A stretch of 39,677 bases of DNA from Pseudomonadales bacterium (GTDB lineage Bacteria; Pseudomonadota; Gammaproteobacteria; Pseudomonadales; Alcanivoracaceae), in the NCBI GenBank assembly GCA_022360555.1, contig JAKSCQ010000008.1:1-39677 (forward strand), written 5' to 3'. Made by a program: the position numbers and the translations under genes. The notes beneath the pieces were generated by a model. It saw only the letters and a list, made by a program, of their open reading frames with translations. It was not told the DNA's origin and did not search any database. Positions 1-8,377 of the stretch are shown in pieces. Every line of letters begins with the position of its first letter. Positions within the stretch are counted from its first letter, which is position 1.

Positions 1-2134
1 AACAGGCGGCCGGATCAATGGGCGGGTTGGCGGCGGCTTCGGGGCACAGTTGCTCGGTGAGCGGGTTGCTGCCAAGCAGCAGGTCCTGCACGTCCTGGAA
101 GTTGCCACCGGCCTCGGTGAGGCAGTCCACCGGTGTGGTCGGGCCCACTTCGCCGGCTGCGGTTTCCGGGCAGAAGGGCTCCAGGGCCGGGGCCAGCGGG
201 TTGCCGTCACCACCGGGCAGGCCACCGGCACCGCCAGCGGCTTCCTGGAAACAGGCCGCCGGGTCAACGGTGCCATCGGCGGATTCTTCCGGGCAAAGCT
301 GCTCGGTAAGCGGGTTGGAACCGGTCAGCAGGTCCTGCACATCACCGAATGCCGCACCGGCTTCGGTCAGACAGTCGATGGGCGTGGTCGGGCCCACTTC
401 GCCGGCTGCGGTATCCGGGCAAAACGGCTCCAGTACCGGGGCAAGCGGGTTGCCGTCACCACCGGGCAGGCCACCACCTGCACCACCGGCGGCTTCCTGG
501 AAACAGGCGGCCGGATCAATGGGCGGGTTGGCGGCAGCTTCGGGGCACAGTTGCTCGGTGAGCGGGTTGCTGCCCAGCAGCAGGTCCTGCACGTCCTGGA
601 AGTTGCCACCGGCTTCGGTCAGGCAGTCGATCGGGGTGGTCGGGCCCACCTCGCCTTCTGCGGTTTCCGGGCAGAACTGTTCCAGTACCGGGGCCAGCGG
701 GTTGTCGCCACCGGGGAGACCACCGCCACCACCGGGCAGGCCGCCACTTTCAACGGCTTCCATGAAGCAGGCAGCCGGATCAACTTCGCCATCGGCAGAC
801 TCTTCGGGGCAGACTGCTTCGGTGAGCGGGTTGGCGCCCCCGATCAGGTCCTGCACATCGCCGAAGCTGCCGCCGGCTTCGGTGAGACAGTCGATTGCGG
901 TGGTCGGGCCCAGGTCCGCTTCCGCGGTTTCGGGGCAGAATTGGCCCATAACCGGTGCCAGCGGGTTACCTTCGCCACCAGGCAGGCCACCCGGGAAGCC
1001 ACCCGCCGCTTCGGTGAAACAGGCTGCGGGATCGATGGGCGGATTGGCCGCCGCTTCCGGGCACAGGTTTTCGGTCAGCGGGTTGCTGCCCAACAGCAGG
1101 TCTTGCACGTCCTGGAAGTTGCCACCGGCTTCAGCCAGGCAGTCGATGGGAGTGGACGGACCCAGGTCGGCCATGGCGGTTTCCGGGCAGAACTGCTCCA
1201 TCACCGGGGCCAGCGGGTTAGCGCTACCGCCACCATTGCCACCATCACCGCCGTCGCCACCATCACCGCCGTCACCGCCGTCGCCACCACCGGGCAGGCC
1301 GCCAGCCATCAGGGCTTCACCGAAACAGGTGGGCGGATCAATGCGACCGTCTTGCGCGTCCTGCGGGCAGATTTGCTCGGTGAGCGGGTTGGGCGCCGTG
1401 ATCATGTCATAGATTTCCATGTACACACGGCTGGCTTCGTTAAGGCAGTTGATCGGGGTCTCGGGGCCGAACGGATCACCGCCGGTTTCCGGGCAAAGCT
1501 GCTCGGTGAGCTGGTCGGCGCCAGGCAGACCACCGCCACCACCGCCGCCGGGCAGACCGCCACTACCAGCGGCTTCGGCAAAGCAGTTGGCCGGGTCGAC
1601 TTCACCGTCAGCGGATTCTTCCGGACAGATCGCGTCGGTGATCGGGTTGGAACCGCCGATCATGTCACCCATGTCCTGAAAGTTACCGGCCGCTTCCTGC
1701 AGACAGGCTGCCGGGAAGGTGGCGGTACCATCAAAGGAGCTATCAGTGTCGTAAGCGAAGTCCTGGTCCAGCATTTCGCCGCGGAAGGTCAGCGTGGCAT
1801 CGAATGCCTCAGCGGCTTCCGGACAGAACTGCTGCACGACCGGATTCAGGGACAGGGTATAGCCGGTATCCTCCTCGGCATCCTCTTCCCCTTCTTCCAT
1901 ACAGTCTTCGGGATTGATATTGCCCAGCTCATCCGGTGCCTGACTGGTCAGCGGACACAGGGCGTCGGTCAGTGGATTTTCCTGATCGATAATCTCTGCG
2001 ATTTCCGGCGGCAAGGCGCGAGCCGTCGGGCCGGAGTCGGATGCGGGCGCTGAACTGCCGCCCCCTCCGCCACAGGCCGTCAGCAACGCCGCCAGGGCAC
2101 TGCTGCCTACCAGAAGTTTGAGTTGATTAGCCAA
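1..2134 (-). CDS. Cysteine-containing repeat lipoprotein (5' part; C-terminus beyond window)
   Basis: An open frame of 711 codons runs from a TTG at 2134 to the window edge without a stop. The TTG is chosen because GGAGG (2143-2147) lies 8 nt upstream and the N-terminus is a classic lipoprotein signal: KLL, hydrophobic core, then the lipobox LTAC with Cys21. The residue after Cys is Gly, so outer-membrane retention is expected. After a Ser/Ala/acid-rich linker the protein is built from alternating half-units. One resembles PLTEQLCPE..DPAACF.EA and the other PLAPVLEQFCPETA..GPTTPIDCL.EAG..F.DVQDL, each with two cysteines, joined by Gly-Pro-rich linkers such as GGLPGGGG and a (GGD)n run. Seven copies of the first half-unit are visible. 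The paired cysteines suggest disulfide-stitched extracytoplasmic modules. I do not recognise the family. Long plus-strand frames over this region are shadows of it. Confidence 0.85.
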   Translation of the reverse strand, partial: MANQLKLLVGSSALAALLTACGGGGGSSAPASDSGPTARALPPEIAEIIDQENPLTDALCPLTSQAPDELGNINPEDCMEEGEEDAEEDTGYTLSLNPVVQQFCPEAAEAFDATLTFRGEMLDQDFAYDTDSSFDGTATFPAACLQEAAGNFQDMGDMIGGSNPITDAICPEESADGEVDPANCFAEAAGSGGLPGGGGGGGLPGADQLTEQLCPETGGDPFGPETPINCLNEASRVYMEIYDMITAPNPLTEQICPQDAQDGRIDPPTCFGEALMAGGLPGGGDGGDGGDGGDGGDGGNGGGSANPLAPVMEQFCPETAMADLGPSTPIDCLAEAGGNFQDVQDLLLGSNPLTENLCPEAAANPPIDPAACFTEAAGGFPGGLPGGEGNPLAPVMGQFCPETAEADLGPTTAIDCLTEAGGSFGDVQDLIGGANPLTEAVCPEESADGEVDPAACFMEAVESGGLPGGGGGLPGGDNPLAPVLEQFCPETAEGEVGPTTPIDCLTEAGGNFQDVQDLLLGSNPLTEQLCPEAAANPPIDPAACFQEAAGGAGGGLPGGDGNPLAPVLEPFCPDTAAGEVGPTTPIDCLTEAGAAFGDVQDLLTGSNPLTEQLCPEESADGTVDPAACFQEAAGGAGGLPGGDGNPLAPALEPFCPETAAGEVGPTTPVDCLTEAGGNFQDVQDLLLGSNPLTEQLCPEAAANPPIDPAAC
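3..1640. repeat. Tandem ~250-bp / 501-bp coding repeats
   Basis: The lipoprotein gene contains repeats of roughly 250 bp (about 83 codons). They alternate between an ANPPIDPAAC type (near 10, 512, 1030) and an ESADG.VDPA.C type (near 256, 773, 1595), with a QDAQDGRIDP variant near 1335. The segments starting near 3 and 504 are almost identical over at least 100 bp and lie 501 bp apart (167 codons). This points to a recent duplication of a two-unit block. All spacings that could be measured keep the reading frame. Confidence 0.8.
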
Positions 2135-2319
2135 GATGAACCCCTCCGTTGTGCTTTGTCGTTATCAGTCCCTGGTGCGGGACTTTGCACTAGCGACTAT
2201 GGAAGGGATGTGCAATCTCCTGTAGAGCAAGGAAGTTGATCGAATGTAATTGTGCGTAGCCATCGTTACCCGATCGTGTCTGAACACGGATCATGGCAAC
2301 CGACCGATAACAAACCGCC
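2135..2319. other. Intergenic region, lipoprotein leader
   Basis: This 185-bp gap holds the lipoprotein gene's ribosome site (2143-2147) and a small inverted repeat, AGTCCC (2167-2172) and GGGACT (2179-2184). I could not fix a convincing promoter. No small gene was seen. Confidence 0.4.
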
Positions 2320-3333
2320 TCAGCGGGAGCGGCGATTCATTATCTGCGCACGGGCACGCACATGCCGTTGCTCATCGCGGTGGCTGAGATGGGAATGGAC
2401 GAAGGCACCAATCTCCCGCAGCGCCCGGGAGGCTTCCGGCAACCAGGCCGCCAGGGCATGAAAGACATGGGGCATGTTTTCCCACACCTGTAACTGGCAA
2501 GGCACCCCCGCCTGCTCTGCCCGGCTGGCAATACGCTGTGCATCGCTGAGCAGCACCTCGGTACTGCCCACCTGCACCAGCAAGGGAGGCAGGCCGGTAA
2601 AGTCGGCATAGACGGGGGAAATCATCGGCGATGCGGGATCGTTACCCTGGCTGTAGGAGGCCGACACAAACCGCAATGCGTCCAGCGGAATCAGCGGGTC
2701 CCGTTTGGCGTTATCGCGAATGCTGTCACCAGAACAGGTCAGGTCACCCCAGGGGCTGATCAACACGGCGCAGGACGGCAGCGGCAGTTTCTGCTCCCGC
2801 AAACGCAGCAAGGCAACCACCGCCAGATTGCCGCCGGCGGAGTCACCGGCAAAGACGATATCCTCGCTGCGGTAGCCGGTGTCCAGCAACGCCCTATAGG
2901 CACGCACCGCGTCTTCCATGGGCGCCGGGTAAGCCCAGTCCGGAGGTTGGCGATAATCCAGTGCCAGCACCTTGGCGCGGCAATAATGACTCAGCCGCCA
3001 GGTCACGGCCCGGTGGGAACGGGGAGAGCCAAAAAAATACGCCCCACCATGAAAGTACAACACCACACGATTACTGCGCACCCGCCGCCCGGCAATCAGC
3101 CATTCACCGGGCACGCCGCCGACCTGGGCACGGGCAATATGGATGTCGGAAGGGACCGGCAAGGCCAGGGTGACGGCATCAAACCCCAGTTGCGAAAACT
3201 TCATGAAGCGACGGGAAAACCGCAACCGGGTAACCACCGGTTTTACCAGCCCCCTGGCGAGGCGGTTGACCATTTTTCCCTGCCAGCTTGTCGCCGGAAA
3301 TTCCGTATTCTTGTTCTGGTTCATGGCTCGCAC
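2320..3333 (-). CDS. Alpha/beta hydrolase, hormone-sensitive lipase (HSL) family
   Basis: This is a 337-residue carboxylic ester hydrolase. The oxyanion-hole motif HGGAY is at residues 95-99 and the nucleophile elbow GDSAGGN has Ser165. The likely acid is Asp264 in LLSDAQR and the likely base is His289 in MPHVFH. This arrangement is typical of the HSL/type IV lipase family, which hydrolyses short to medium chain esters. There is no signal peptide, so a cytoplasmic location is expected. The first start is GTG at 3333; an ATG three codons later (3324) is an equally good choice because neither has a clear ribosome site. The gene is divergent from the ion channel gene and has no operon partner. 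The natural substrate cannot be told from sequence. Confidence 0.88.
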   Translation of the reverse strand: MRAMNQNKNTEFPATSWQGKMVNRLARGLVKPVVTRLRFSRRFMKFSQLGFDAVTLALPVPSDIHIARAQVGGVPGEWLIAGRRVRSNRVVLYFHGGAYFFGSPRSHRAVTWRLSHYCRAKVLALDYRQPPDWAYPAPMEDAVRAYRALLDTGYRSEDIVFAGDSAGGNLAVVALLRLREQKLPLPSCAVLISPWGDLTCSGDSIRDNAKRDPLIPLDALRFVSASYSQGNDPASPMISPVYADFTGLPPLLVQVGSTEVLLSDAQRIASRAEQAGVPCQLQVWENMPHVFHALAAWLPEASRALREIGAFVHSHLSHRDEQRHVRARAQIMNRRSR

Positions 3334-3430
3334 AATGGTGGCTATGGTTTCGAGCCTAAGTGGTCATCAGGCGATGAACAAGCCACAATAGCGGCGCATT
3401 TGTGCACAGGCAGAAGGAAGTTCACCGCGT

Positions 3431-4258
3431 ATGGAAACCCTGCGCCAGCGTTGGCAGCGCATTATCTTTGGTACCGATACTCCGGCCGGCCAGCTTTTCG
3501 ACGTTATCCTGATTATCGCGATTCTTGGCAGTGTGGTGGCCGTGATGCTGGACAGCGTCAGCAGTCTGCGCAGCGCCTATGGCGCCACCTTTTATGTGCT
3601 GGAATGGTTCTTCACTCTCCTGTTCACCCTCGAGTACATGGTGCGGCTTTGGGTGAGTGAACGCCCCTTGCGTTATGCACGCAGCTTTTTCGGCATCGTG
3701 GACCTGCTGTCGATCATTCCCACCTACCTGAGCCTGTTCATTCCCGGCTCGAATTATTTGCTGACCATCCGTGCCCTGCGGGTATTGCGGGTGTTCCGGG
3801 TGATGAAGCTGGCCAAGTTCATGGGCGAGGCCAACCAGCTAGGCATCGCCCTGATCCGCACCCGCCGCAAGATCGCCATTTTCATGTTTTCGGTGTTCGT
3901 GGTGATCATTATTTTCGGCAGCCTGATGTATGTGGTGGAAGGGCCCCACAATGGCTTTACCAGTATTCCGCGCAGCATCTACTGGGCCATCGTTACCATC
4001 ACCACCGTGGGCTATGGCGACATTTCACCGCAGACGCCCTTTGGCCAGCTTATCGCCTCCATGGCCATGATCACCGGTTATGCCATTATTGCCGTGCCCA
4101 CCGGGATCGTGACGGCGGAAATTTCCGCCGCCCGGGTGAGCATGCGTTACGAAAGGGAGTGCCCCGGCTGCCACCGACACAACCACGACCCGGATGCCCG
4201 GTTCTGTCTGCAATGCGGGACCGAATTGCCGAAGTTATCGTTGAAGGGCGAAGACTAG
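3431..4258 (+). CDS. Voltage-gated-type potassium channel with C-terminal zinc ribbon
   Basis: This 275-residue inner-membrane protein has the six-segment ion-transport architecture. Several hydrophobic helices are followed by an S4-like helix with regularly spaced arginines (RALRVLRVFRVMKLAK). Next come a pore helix and the potassium selectivity filter TVGYGD near residue 192, then a last helix. After the pore the cytoplasmic tail carries CPGC (about 244-247) and FCLQCG (about 258-262), a four-cysteine zinc-ribbon. Simple bacterial Kv channels end soon after S6, so the ribbon is a notable addition and might sense or bind something. A GAAGGAAG ribosome site precedes the ATG. The TAG stop lies at the edge of a heptad-repeat element. 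Potassium selectivity follows from the filter; gating is inferred. Confidence 0.9.
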   Translation: METLRQRWQRIIFGTDTPAGQLFDVILIIAILGSVVAVMLDSVSSLRSAYGATFYVLEWFFTLLFTLEYMVRLWVSERPLRYARSFFGIVDLLSIIPTYLSLFIPGSNYLLTIRALRVLRVFRVMKLAKFMGEANQLGIALIRTRRKIAIFMFSVFVVIIIFGSLMYVVEGPHNGFTSIPRSIYWAIVTITTVGYGDISPQTPFGQLIASMAMITGYAIIAVPTGIVTAEISAARVSMRYERECPGCHRHNHDPDARFCLQCGTELPKLSLKGED

Positions 4259-4475
4259 TACCGAGTTTCGAGTTTCGAGTTTCGAGTTTCGAGTTTCGAG
4301 TTTCGAGTTTCGAGTTTCGAGTTTCGAGTTTCGAGTTTCGAGTTTCGACAATAGGGTTCGGCGCTGATCTGGAAGTGTCAAGTTCAACGTTGAAAAGCGC
4401 GGAGCACGTCCATGCCCCACGCTGCCGAATCATGACTTTATGTTTTTTGCCTTTCGCAACTCGAAACTCGGTACT
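4257..4475. repeat. Palindromic intergenic element with 12 GAGTTTC heptads
   Basis: Twelve perfect tandem copies of the 7-mer GAGTTTC occupy 4263-4346. The left edge AGTACCGAGTTTCGAGTT (4257-4274) is repeated exactly in inverted orientation at 4458-4475, giving 18-bp inverted ends about 180 bp apart. A 12-bp palindrome, TTCAACGTTGAA, sits inside at 4383-4394. The element lies between the convergent channel and nasA genes and starts within the channel's stop codon. It looks like a REP- or MITE-like sequence whose left arm has expanded by slippage. Confidence 0.75.
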
Positions 4476-4494
4476 CGAAACTGACTCCCCGTAG

Positions 4495-4511
4495 GGCGGC
4501 CACTGGCCGCC
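4495..4511 (-). terminator. Hairpin downstream of nasA
   Basis: GGCGGCC (4495-4501) and GGCCGCC (4505-4511) form a 7-bp stem with a 3-nt loop just after the nasA stop codon. No T-run follows on the minus strand, so it may be an RNA 3' end stabiliser or a weak terminator. Confidence 0.4.
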
Positions 4512-4516
4512 ACCAC

Positions 4517-7129
4517 TCAGGCGGTAGTCGTCTCCAGCAAGTTGCGCAGCTCCGGAATACAGGAGCCGCAATTGGTACCGGCCTTGCAACACTGGCCAAT
4601 GGCCTCCACGGAATCGGCGCCCTCTTCCACCGCTGCCTCAATGGTTTTCTGCCGTACCTGGTGGCAGGTACAGATCACCGGCCCCAGGTCAGGGCCCGCG
4701 TCGGCGGGTTTGCCTGCCAGGATCGACAGAGGCTGCACCTCTTCCTCACCGGCGAAGCAACTGGCCAGCCAGTCCACATCGCACAGCGGCAGGGTTTCAC
4801 CAATGGCCAGCCAGGCAATCAGTTTGCCATCTCCATCCAGCGCTGCTCGCCGGAAGTGGCCGGTGGCCGGATCATTGAGTGCCAGCCACTGAGCGGCTTC
4901 GGGCAGCCATTCATGGAGCTGTTGTTCGGTTAGGTCCGCATCGCCGGCCAGCCGATAGCGCTGTACCTGGCCCGCCTGCAAGAAGGCATCGACGGGAACT
5001 CGGGCCCAGTACTCCACGGCGGGCGGGGTAGCCGCCGTGAACAACCAGCCATGCCAGCGGGGTTGCCAGTCGCTGACATTGACCGGCGTATGCTTGAACG
5101 CCGGCTGGCCGGAATGCGGATCCAGACGTGCCGGTACCAGGGCGTCCACCCGGGCCCGGCGAGAAAACTGGTCAGTCCAGTGCATGGGCATGAAGGCCGT
5201 ACCGGGGCGCTGCCCGGCATCGCTTTTTACCCGCACCAGGGCGTCACCGACCTTGCTGGTCAGGCGGACAAAGCCGCCGTCACTGAGCCGGTAACGGTCA
5301 ATATCCTTGGGGTGCAGTGCCGCAAAGGGTTCGCTGAGGTGGGCAAACAGTCGCCCGGCGCGGCCGGTGCGTGTCATGGTGTGCCACTGGTCGCGAATGC
5401 GGCCGCTGTTGAGAATGATCGGGAAGGCATCGCCGATCTGTCGTACCACGGGGTTTTCACAGGGCACAAAGCGGCCGCGACCGCTGGGCGTGGAAAACTG
5501 CCCGTCGCCAAAGCAACGGGCATCGCCCTGCAATGGCCATTGTTGCGGCTGCCACTGCTCATACTGGTCGGCGCTCAGGTCCGCGGCAGCAGTCAGGTCC
5601 AGCCGCTTGCCAAAACGACCCGCCAACGCGGTGAGCGCCGAGTACTCGGTAAAAATATCGCGTTCATGCTGATAGGCGAATGCCCTTTCGTAGCCCATGC
5701 GGCGGGCCACTTCGGTGATGATCCACCAGTCCGCCTTTGCTTCGCCCGGTGCCGGCACAAAGGGCCGCTGCCGGGACATGCAGCGTTCGGAATTGGTGAC
5801 CATGCCGGACTTTTCGCCCCAGCCCAGCGCCGGCAAGCGAATGTCGGCACAGGCCAGGGTGTCGCCACTGGCCACGCAGTCGGACACCACCACGGTGTCG
5901 CAGGCCATCAGGGCGTGGCGTACCCGGTCGGCTTCCGGCAGGGAATCCACCGGGTTGGTGGCCATGATCCACACCGCTTTCACCTTGCCGCTTTCCACGG
6001 CGTTGAACAGGTCCACGGCAGTGAGGCCGTTTTCCCGGGCCAGAGTGCTGGTCTGCCAGAAATCCGCCACGGCGGCATGATGTTCCGGGTTATCAATATC
6101 CAGGTGCACGGCCAACTGGTTGGCCAGCCCGCCCACTTCGCGACCGCCCATGGCATTGGGCTGGCCGGTGATGGAAAACGGACTGGCTCCGGGCTTGCCC
6201 ACCCGGCCCGTGGCCAGGTGGGCGTTGATGATGGCATTGCCCTGGTCCGAACCGTTGCGCGCCTGGTTCACCCCCTGGGAGAAGACCGTTACGGTGCGCT
6301 CGCAGGACGCGAACCAGTGATAGAAGGTGGTCAGATCCACCTGGCTGACCCCCAGTTGGCCGGCCAGTTGGGCCCAGTCATTGCCCTGGGAACGGGCCAT
6401 GGCCAGGGTGGCGTCGAAGCCTTCGGTATGGGCATCGATGTAGCTGCGGTTCAAGGCGTCGTGGTCATCCAGCCAGGTGAGCAGCCCATTGAACAGCGGC
6501 ACATCCTGCCCCGGGCGGATGGCCAGGTGCAGGTCGGCAAGATCACAGGTGGCGGTACGGCGTGGATCGATCACCACCACTTTCATTTCCGGGCGCGCCT
6601 GTTTGGCGGCGGCAATGCGCTGGTAGACGATGGGATGCGCCCAGGCGGTGTTGGAACCGGTAAGAATCACCAGGTCCGCCAGCTCCAGGTCTTCATAGCA
6701 ACCCGGCACCACGTCTTCGCCAAAGGCCCGCTTGTGGGCCACTACGGCACTGCTCATGCACAGACGGGAGTTGGTGTCGATGTTGGCGCTGCCGATAAAC
6801 CCTTTCATGAGTTTATTGGCCACGTAGTAATCCTCGGTGAGCAACTGGCCGGACACGTAGAACGCCACGGCATCGGGCCCGTGTTCGTCAATGATGCGGC
6901 GAAAGCGCCCGGCTACCTCGTCCAGCGCCGTGTTCCAGCTCACCACCTCGTTGTTCACTTGCGGGTGCAGCAGCCGGTCCTGGTCGCCCAGGGTTTCCAG
7001 CACGGAGGAGCCCTTCACGCACAGACGACCACCATTGGCCGGGTGATTGTCATCGCCGCTCAATGTCTTGGCATCGGTGCGGATACCGCAACCCACACCG
7101 CAATAGGGACACGTGGTGCAAACACTCAT
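4517..7129 (-). CDS. nasA: Assimilatory nitrate reductase catalytic subunit
   Basis: This 870-residue molybdopterin oxidoreductase reduces nitrate to nitrite in the cytoplasm for nitrogen assimilation. The N-terminus carries the [4Fe-4S] ligands CTTCPYCGVGC with a fourth cysteine in GGRLCVKG. The large Mo-bisMGD domains follow (for example NSRLCMSSAV, ILTGSNTAWAHP, ITGQPNAMGGREVGG). At about residues 815-865 is a BFD-type [2Fe-2S] domain (ICTCHQV, then CCKAGTNCGSC), typical of NasA-type enzymes that take electrons from a flavoprotein. The start at 7129 is chosen because the 4Fe-4S motif begins directly after it and because it overlaps the upstream stop as ATGA. The gene is last in the operon nirB-nirD-FAD oxidoreductase-nasA. 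The symbol follows Klebsiella/Pseudomonas usage. Confidence 0.95.
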   Translation of the reverse strand: MSVCTTCPYCGVGCGIRTDAKTLSGDDNHPANGGRLCVKGSSVLETLGDQDRLLHPQVNNEVVSWNTALDEVAGRFRRIIDEHGPDAVAFYVSGQLLTEDYYVANKLMKGFIGSANIDTNSRLCMSSAVVAHKRAFGEDVVPGCYEDLELADLVILTGSNTAWAHPIVYQRIAAAKQARPEMKVVVIDPRRTATCDLADLHLAIRPGQDVPLFNGLLTWLDDHDALNRSYIDAHTEGFDATLAMARSQGNDWAQLAGQLGVSQVDLTTFYHWFASCERTVTVFSQGVNQARNGSDQGNAIINAHLATGRVGKPGASPFSITGQPNAMGGREVGGLANQLAVHLDIDNPEHHAAVADFWQTSTLARENGLTAVDLFNAVESGKVKAVWIMATNPVDSLPEADRVRHALMACDTVVVSDCVASGDTLACADIRLPALGWGEKSGMVTNSERCMSRQRPFVPAPGEAKADWWIITEVARRMGYERAFAYQHERDIFTEYSALTALAGRFGKRLDLTAAADLSADQYEQWQPQQWPLQGDARCFGDGQFSTPSGRGRFVPCENPVVRQIGDAFPIILNSGRIRDQWHTMTRTGRAGRLFAHLSEPFAALHPKDIDRYRLSDGGFVRLTSKVGDALVRVKSDAGQRPGTAFMPMHWTDQFSRRARVDALVPARLDPHSGQPAFKHTPVNVSDWQPRWHGWLFTAATPPAVEYWARVPVDAFLQAGQVQRYRLAGDADLTEQQLHEWLPEAAQWLALNDPATGHFRRAALDGDGKLIAWLAIGETLPLCDVDWLASCFAGEEEVQPLSILAGKPADAGPDLGPVICTCHQVRQKTIEAAVEEGADSVEAIGQCCKAGTNCGSCIPELRNLLETTTA

Positions 7130-8358
7130 GCGGCAATTTCCTCCTGCTCGTCGCCGCCGGTTCCGGGCGACGGGCAAAAGGCCTCACCCAGCAACAGGGT
7201 TTCGCGCAGCGCGCTGACATCTTCGCCATCGCGCCACAGGGTTTCATAGTAGGGAGCGTCGGCCACATCGCCGTAGAGCACCATGCCGACAATACGATTG
7301 TCGCGAATTTGCAGCCGGCGATAGCTGTCTGGCAGCGCCAGCTGCAGGGTCTCGCCCTCCCCGTCAAAGTCGCCAAAGGACACCAGATCAATCCCGGAAA
7401 TTTTCAGCCGGGTGGCGGTGTCGGCGAACAGGTAACGGCGGTGACCCAGCTCGGCCAGGTGGCTGGCACAGACGGCGGCCTGTTCATAGAGCGGAGCCAC
7501 CAGGCCAAAGGTGCGTTCGCGATGCTCCACGCATTCGCCAATGGCATAAATGGCAGGGTCAAACGTTTGCAAGGTGTCATCCACCCGCACACCTTGGTTA
7601 ACGCTTAAGCCTGCGTGATCGGCCAGTTCGGTGCGGGGAACAATCCCCACCGCCTGAATCACGTAATCGGCAGGCAGCCGCTGACCGTCGGCCAGGTGAA
7701 CGGCAGCCACGCTGCCCTGCCCGTTGTCTTCGATGAACTGGGAGCGGGCCTGCATGACGAATTTCAGGCCCCGGTCTTCCAGGTCCTGTTGCAGTCGATG
7801 GCCCGCGGTTTCGTCCAGTTGTTGATTGAGCAGGTGGCCGCGGCTGTGGACCAGGGTGACATCATGGCCCTGCTTCACCAGCGCATCGGCGGCCTCCAGC
7901 CCGAGAAAGCCGCCGCCCACGACCACCACACGGGCGGCCGAGAGCGACAACAAGGTGCGAACGTCATGAAGATCACGAAAACTCATGACGCCATTCAATT
8001 GGTTACCCTCGATGGGGAGTTGTCGGGGCGCGGCCCCGGTAGCCAGCACCAGGCGGTCGTAGTCCAGCTTGTGGCCGGCAGCGGTGACCACCTGACGACG
8101 GTGGCGGCGGATAGCCACCACCGGTGAACCGGTAATCAGTCGGATTCCCCGGTCCCGGTACCACTGGTGCGGGTGGGTAGTGACCGCCGCTTCGTCGGTC
8201 CCGCCACCCAGTAACGGCGAAAGCATGACCCGGTTGTAACCGGCAAAAGGTTCTTCACCGATCACCGTGATCTGATACAGATCCGGCGCCAGGCGTGTTA
8301 CCTCTTCCAGCAGGCGGATAGCCGCCATGCCATTACCGATTACAACCAGTTTCTTCAT
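7126..8358 (-). CDS. FAD/NAD(P)-dependent oxidoreductase, probable electron donor to nitrate reductase
   Basis: This 410-residue flavoprotein is related to the N-terminal half of NirB and to NasB/NasC-type nitrate reductase reductases. An FAD-binding GNGMAA lies at residues 8-13, the second dinucleotide site is VVVGGGFLGLEAA (near 150), and the later FAD contact is YAIGECVEH. It ends before any BFD iron-sulfur domain, which NasA itself supplies here, so the two proteins probably act as a pair: NAD(P)H to FAD to NasA. The start MKKLVVIGNG is chosen over upstream frame because the Rossmann motif begins immediately and AAGGGTG precedes it. It follows nirD by 19 nt and overlaps nasA by ATGA, which supports co-translation. 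Its role with nitrate reductase is inferred from position and fold. Confidence 0.85.
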   Translation of the reverse strand: MKKLVVIGNGMAAIRLLEEVTRLAPDLYQITVIGEEPFAGYNRVMLSPLLGGGTDEAAVTTHPHQWYRDRGIRLITGSPVVAIRRHRRQVVTAAGHKLDYDRLVLATGAAPRQLPIEGNQLNGVMSFRDLHDVRTLLSLSAARVVVVGGGFLGLEAADALVKQGHDVTLVHSRGHLLNQQLDETAGHRLQQDLEDRGLKFVMQARSQFIEDNGQGSVAAVHLADGQRLPADYVIQAVGIVPRTELADHAGLSVNQGVRVDDTLQTFDPAIYAIGECVEHRERTFGLVAPLYEQAAVCASHLAELGHRRYLFADTATRLKISGIDLVSFGDFDGEGETLQLALPDSYRRLQIRDNRIVGMVLYGDVADAPYYETLWRDGEDVSALRETLLLGEAFCPSPGTGGDEQEEIAA

Positions 8359-8377
8359 TACTGCTTCACCCTTGCGG

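Noticed and set aside
50-2053. 667-codon plus-strand open frame (and an overlapping 464-codon frame)
   Set aside because: It is antisense to the repeat lipoprotein. That minus-strand frame has a ribosome site, a lipobox and biologically sensible repeats; the plus frames exist because GC-rich repeats lack stops.
4263-4346. CRISPR-like repeat array
   Set aside because: Units are 7 bp and directly joined, without spacers; this is a simple tandem repeat.
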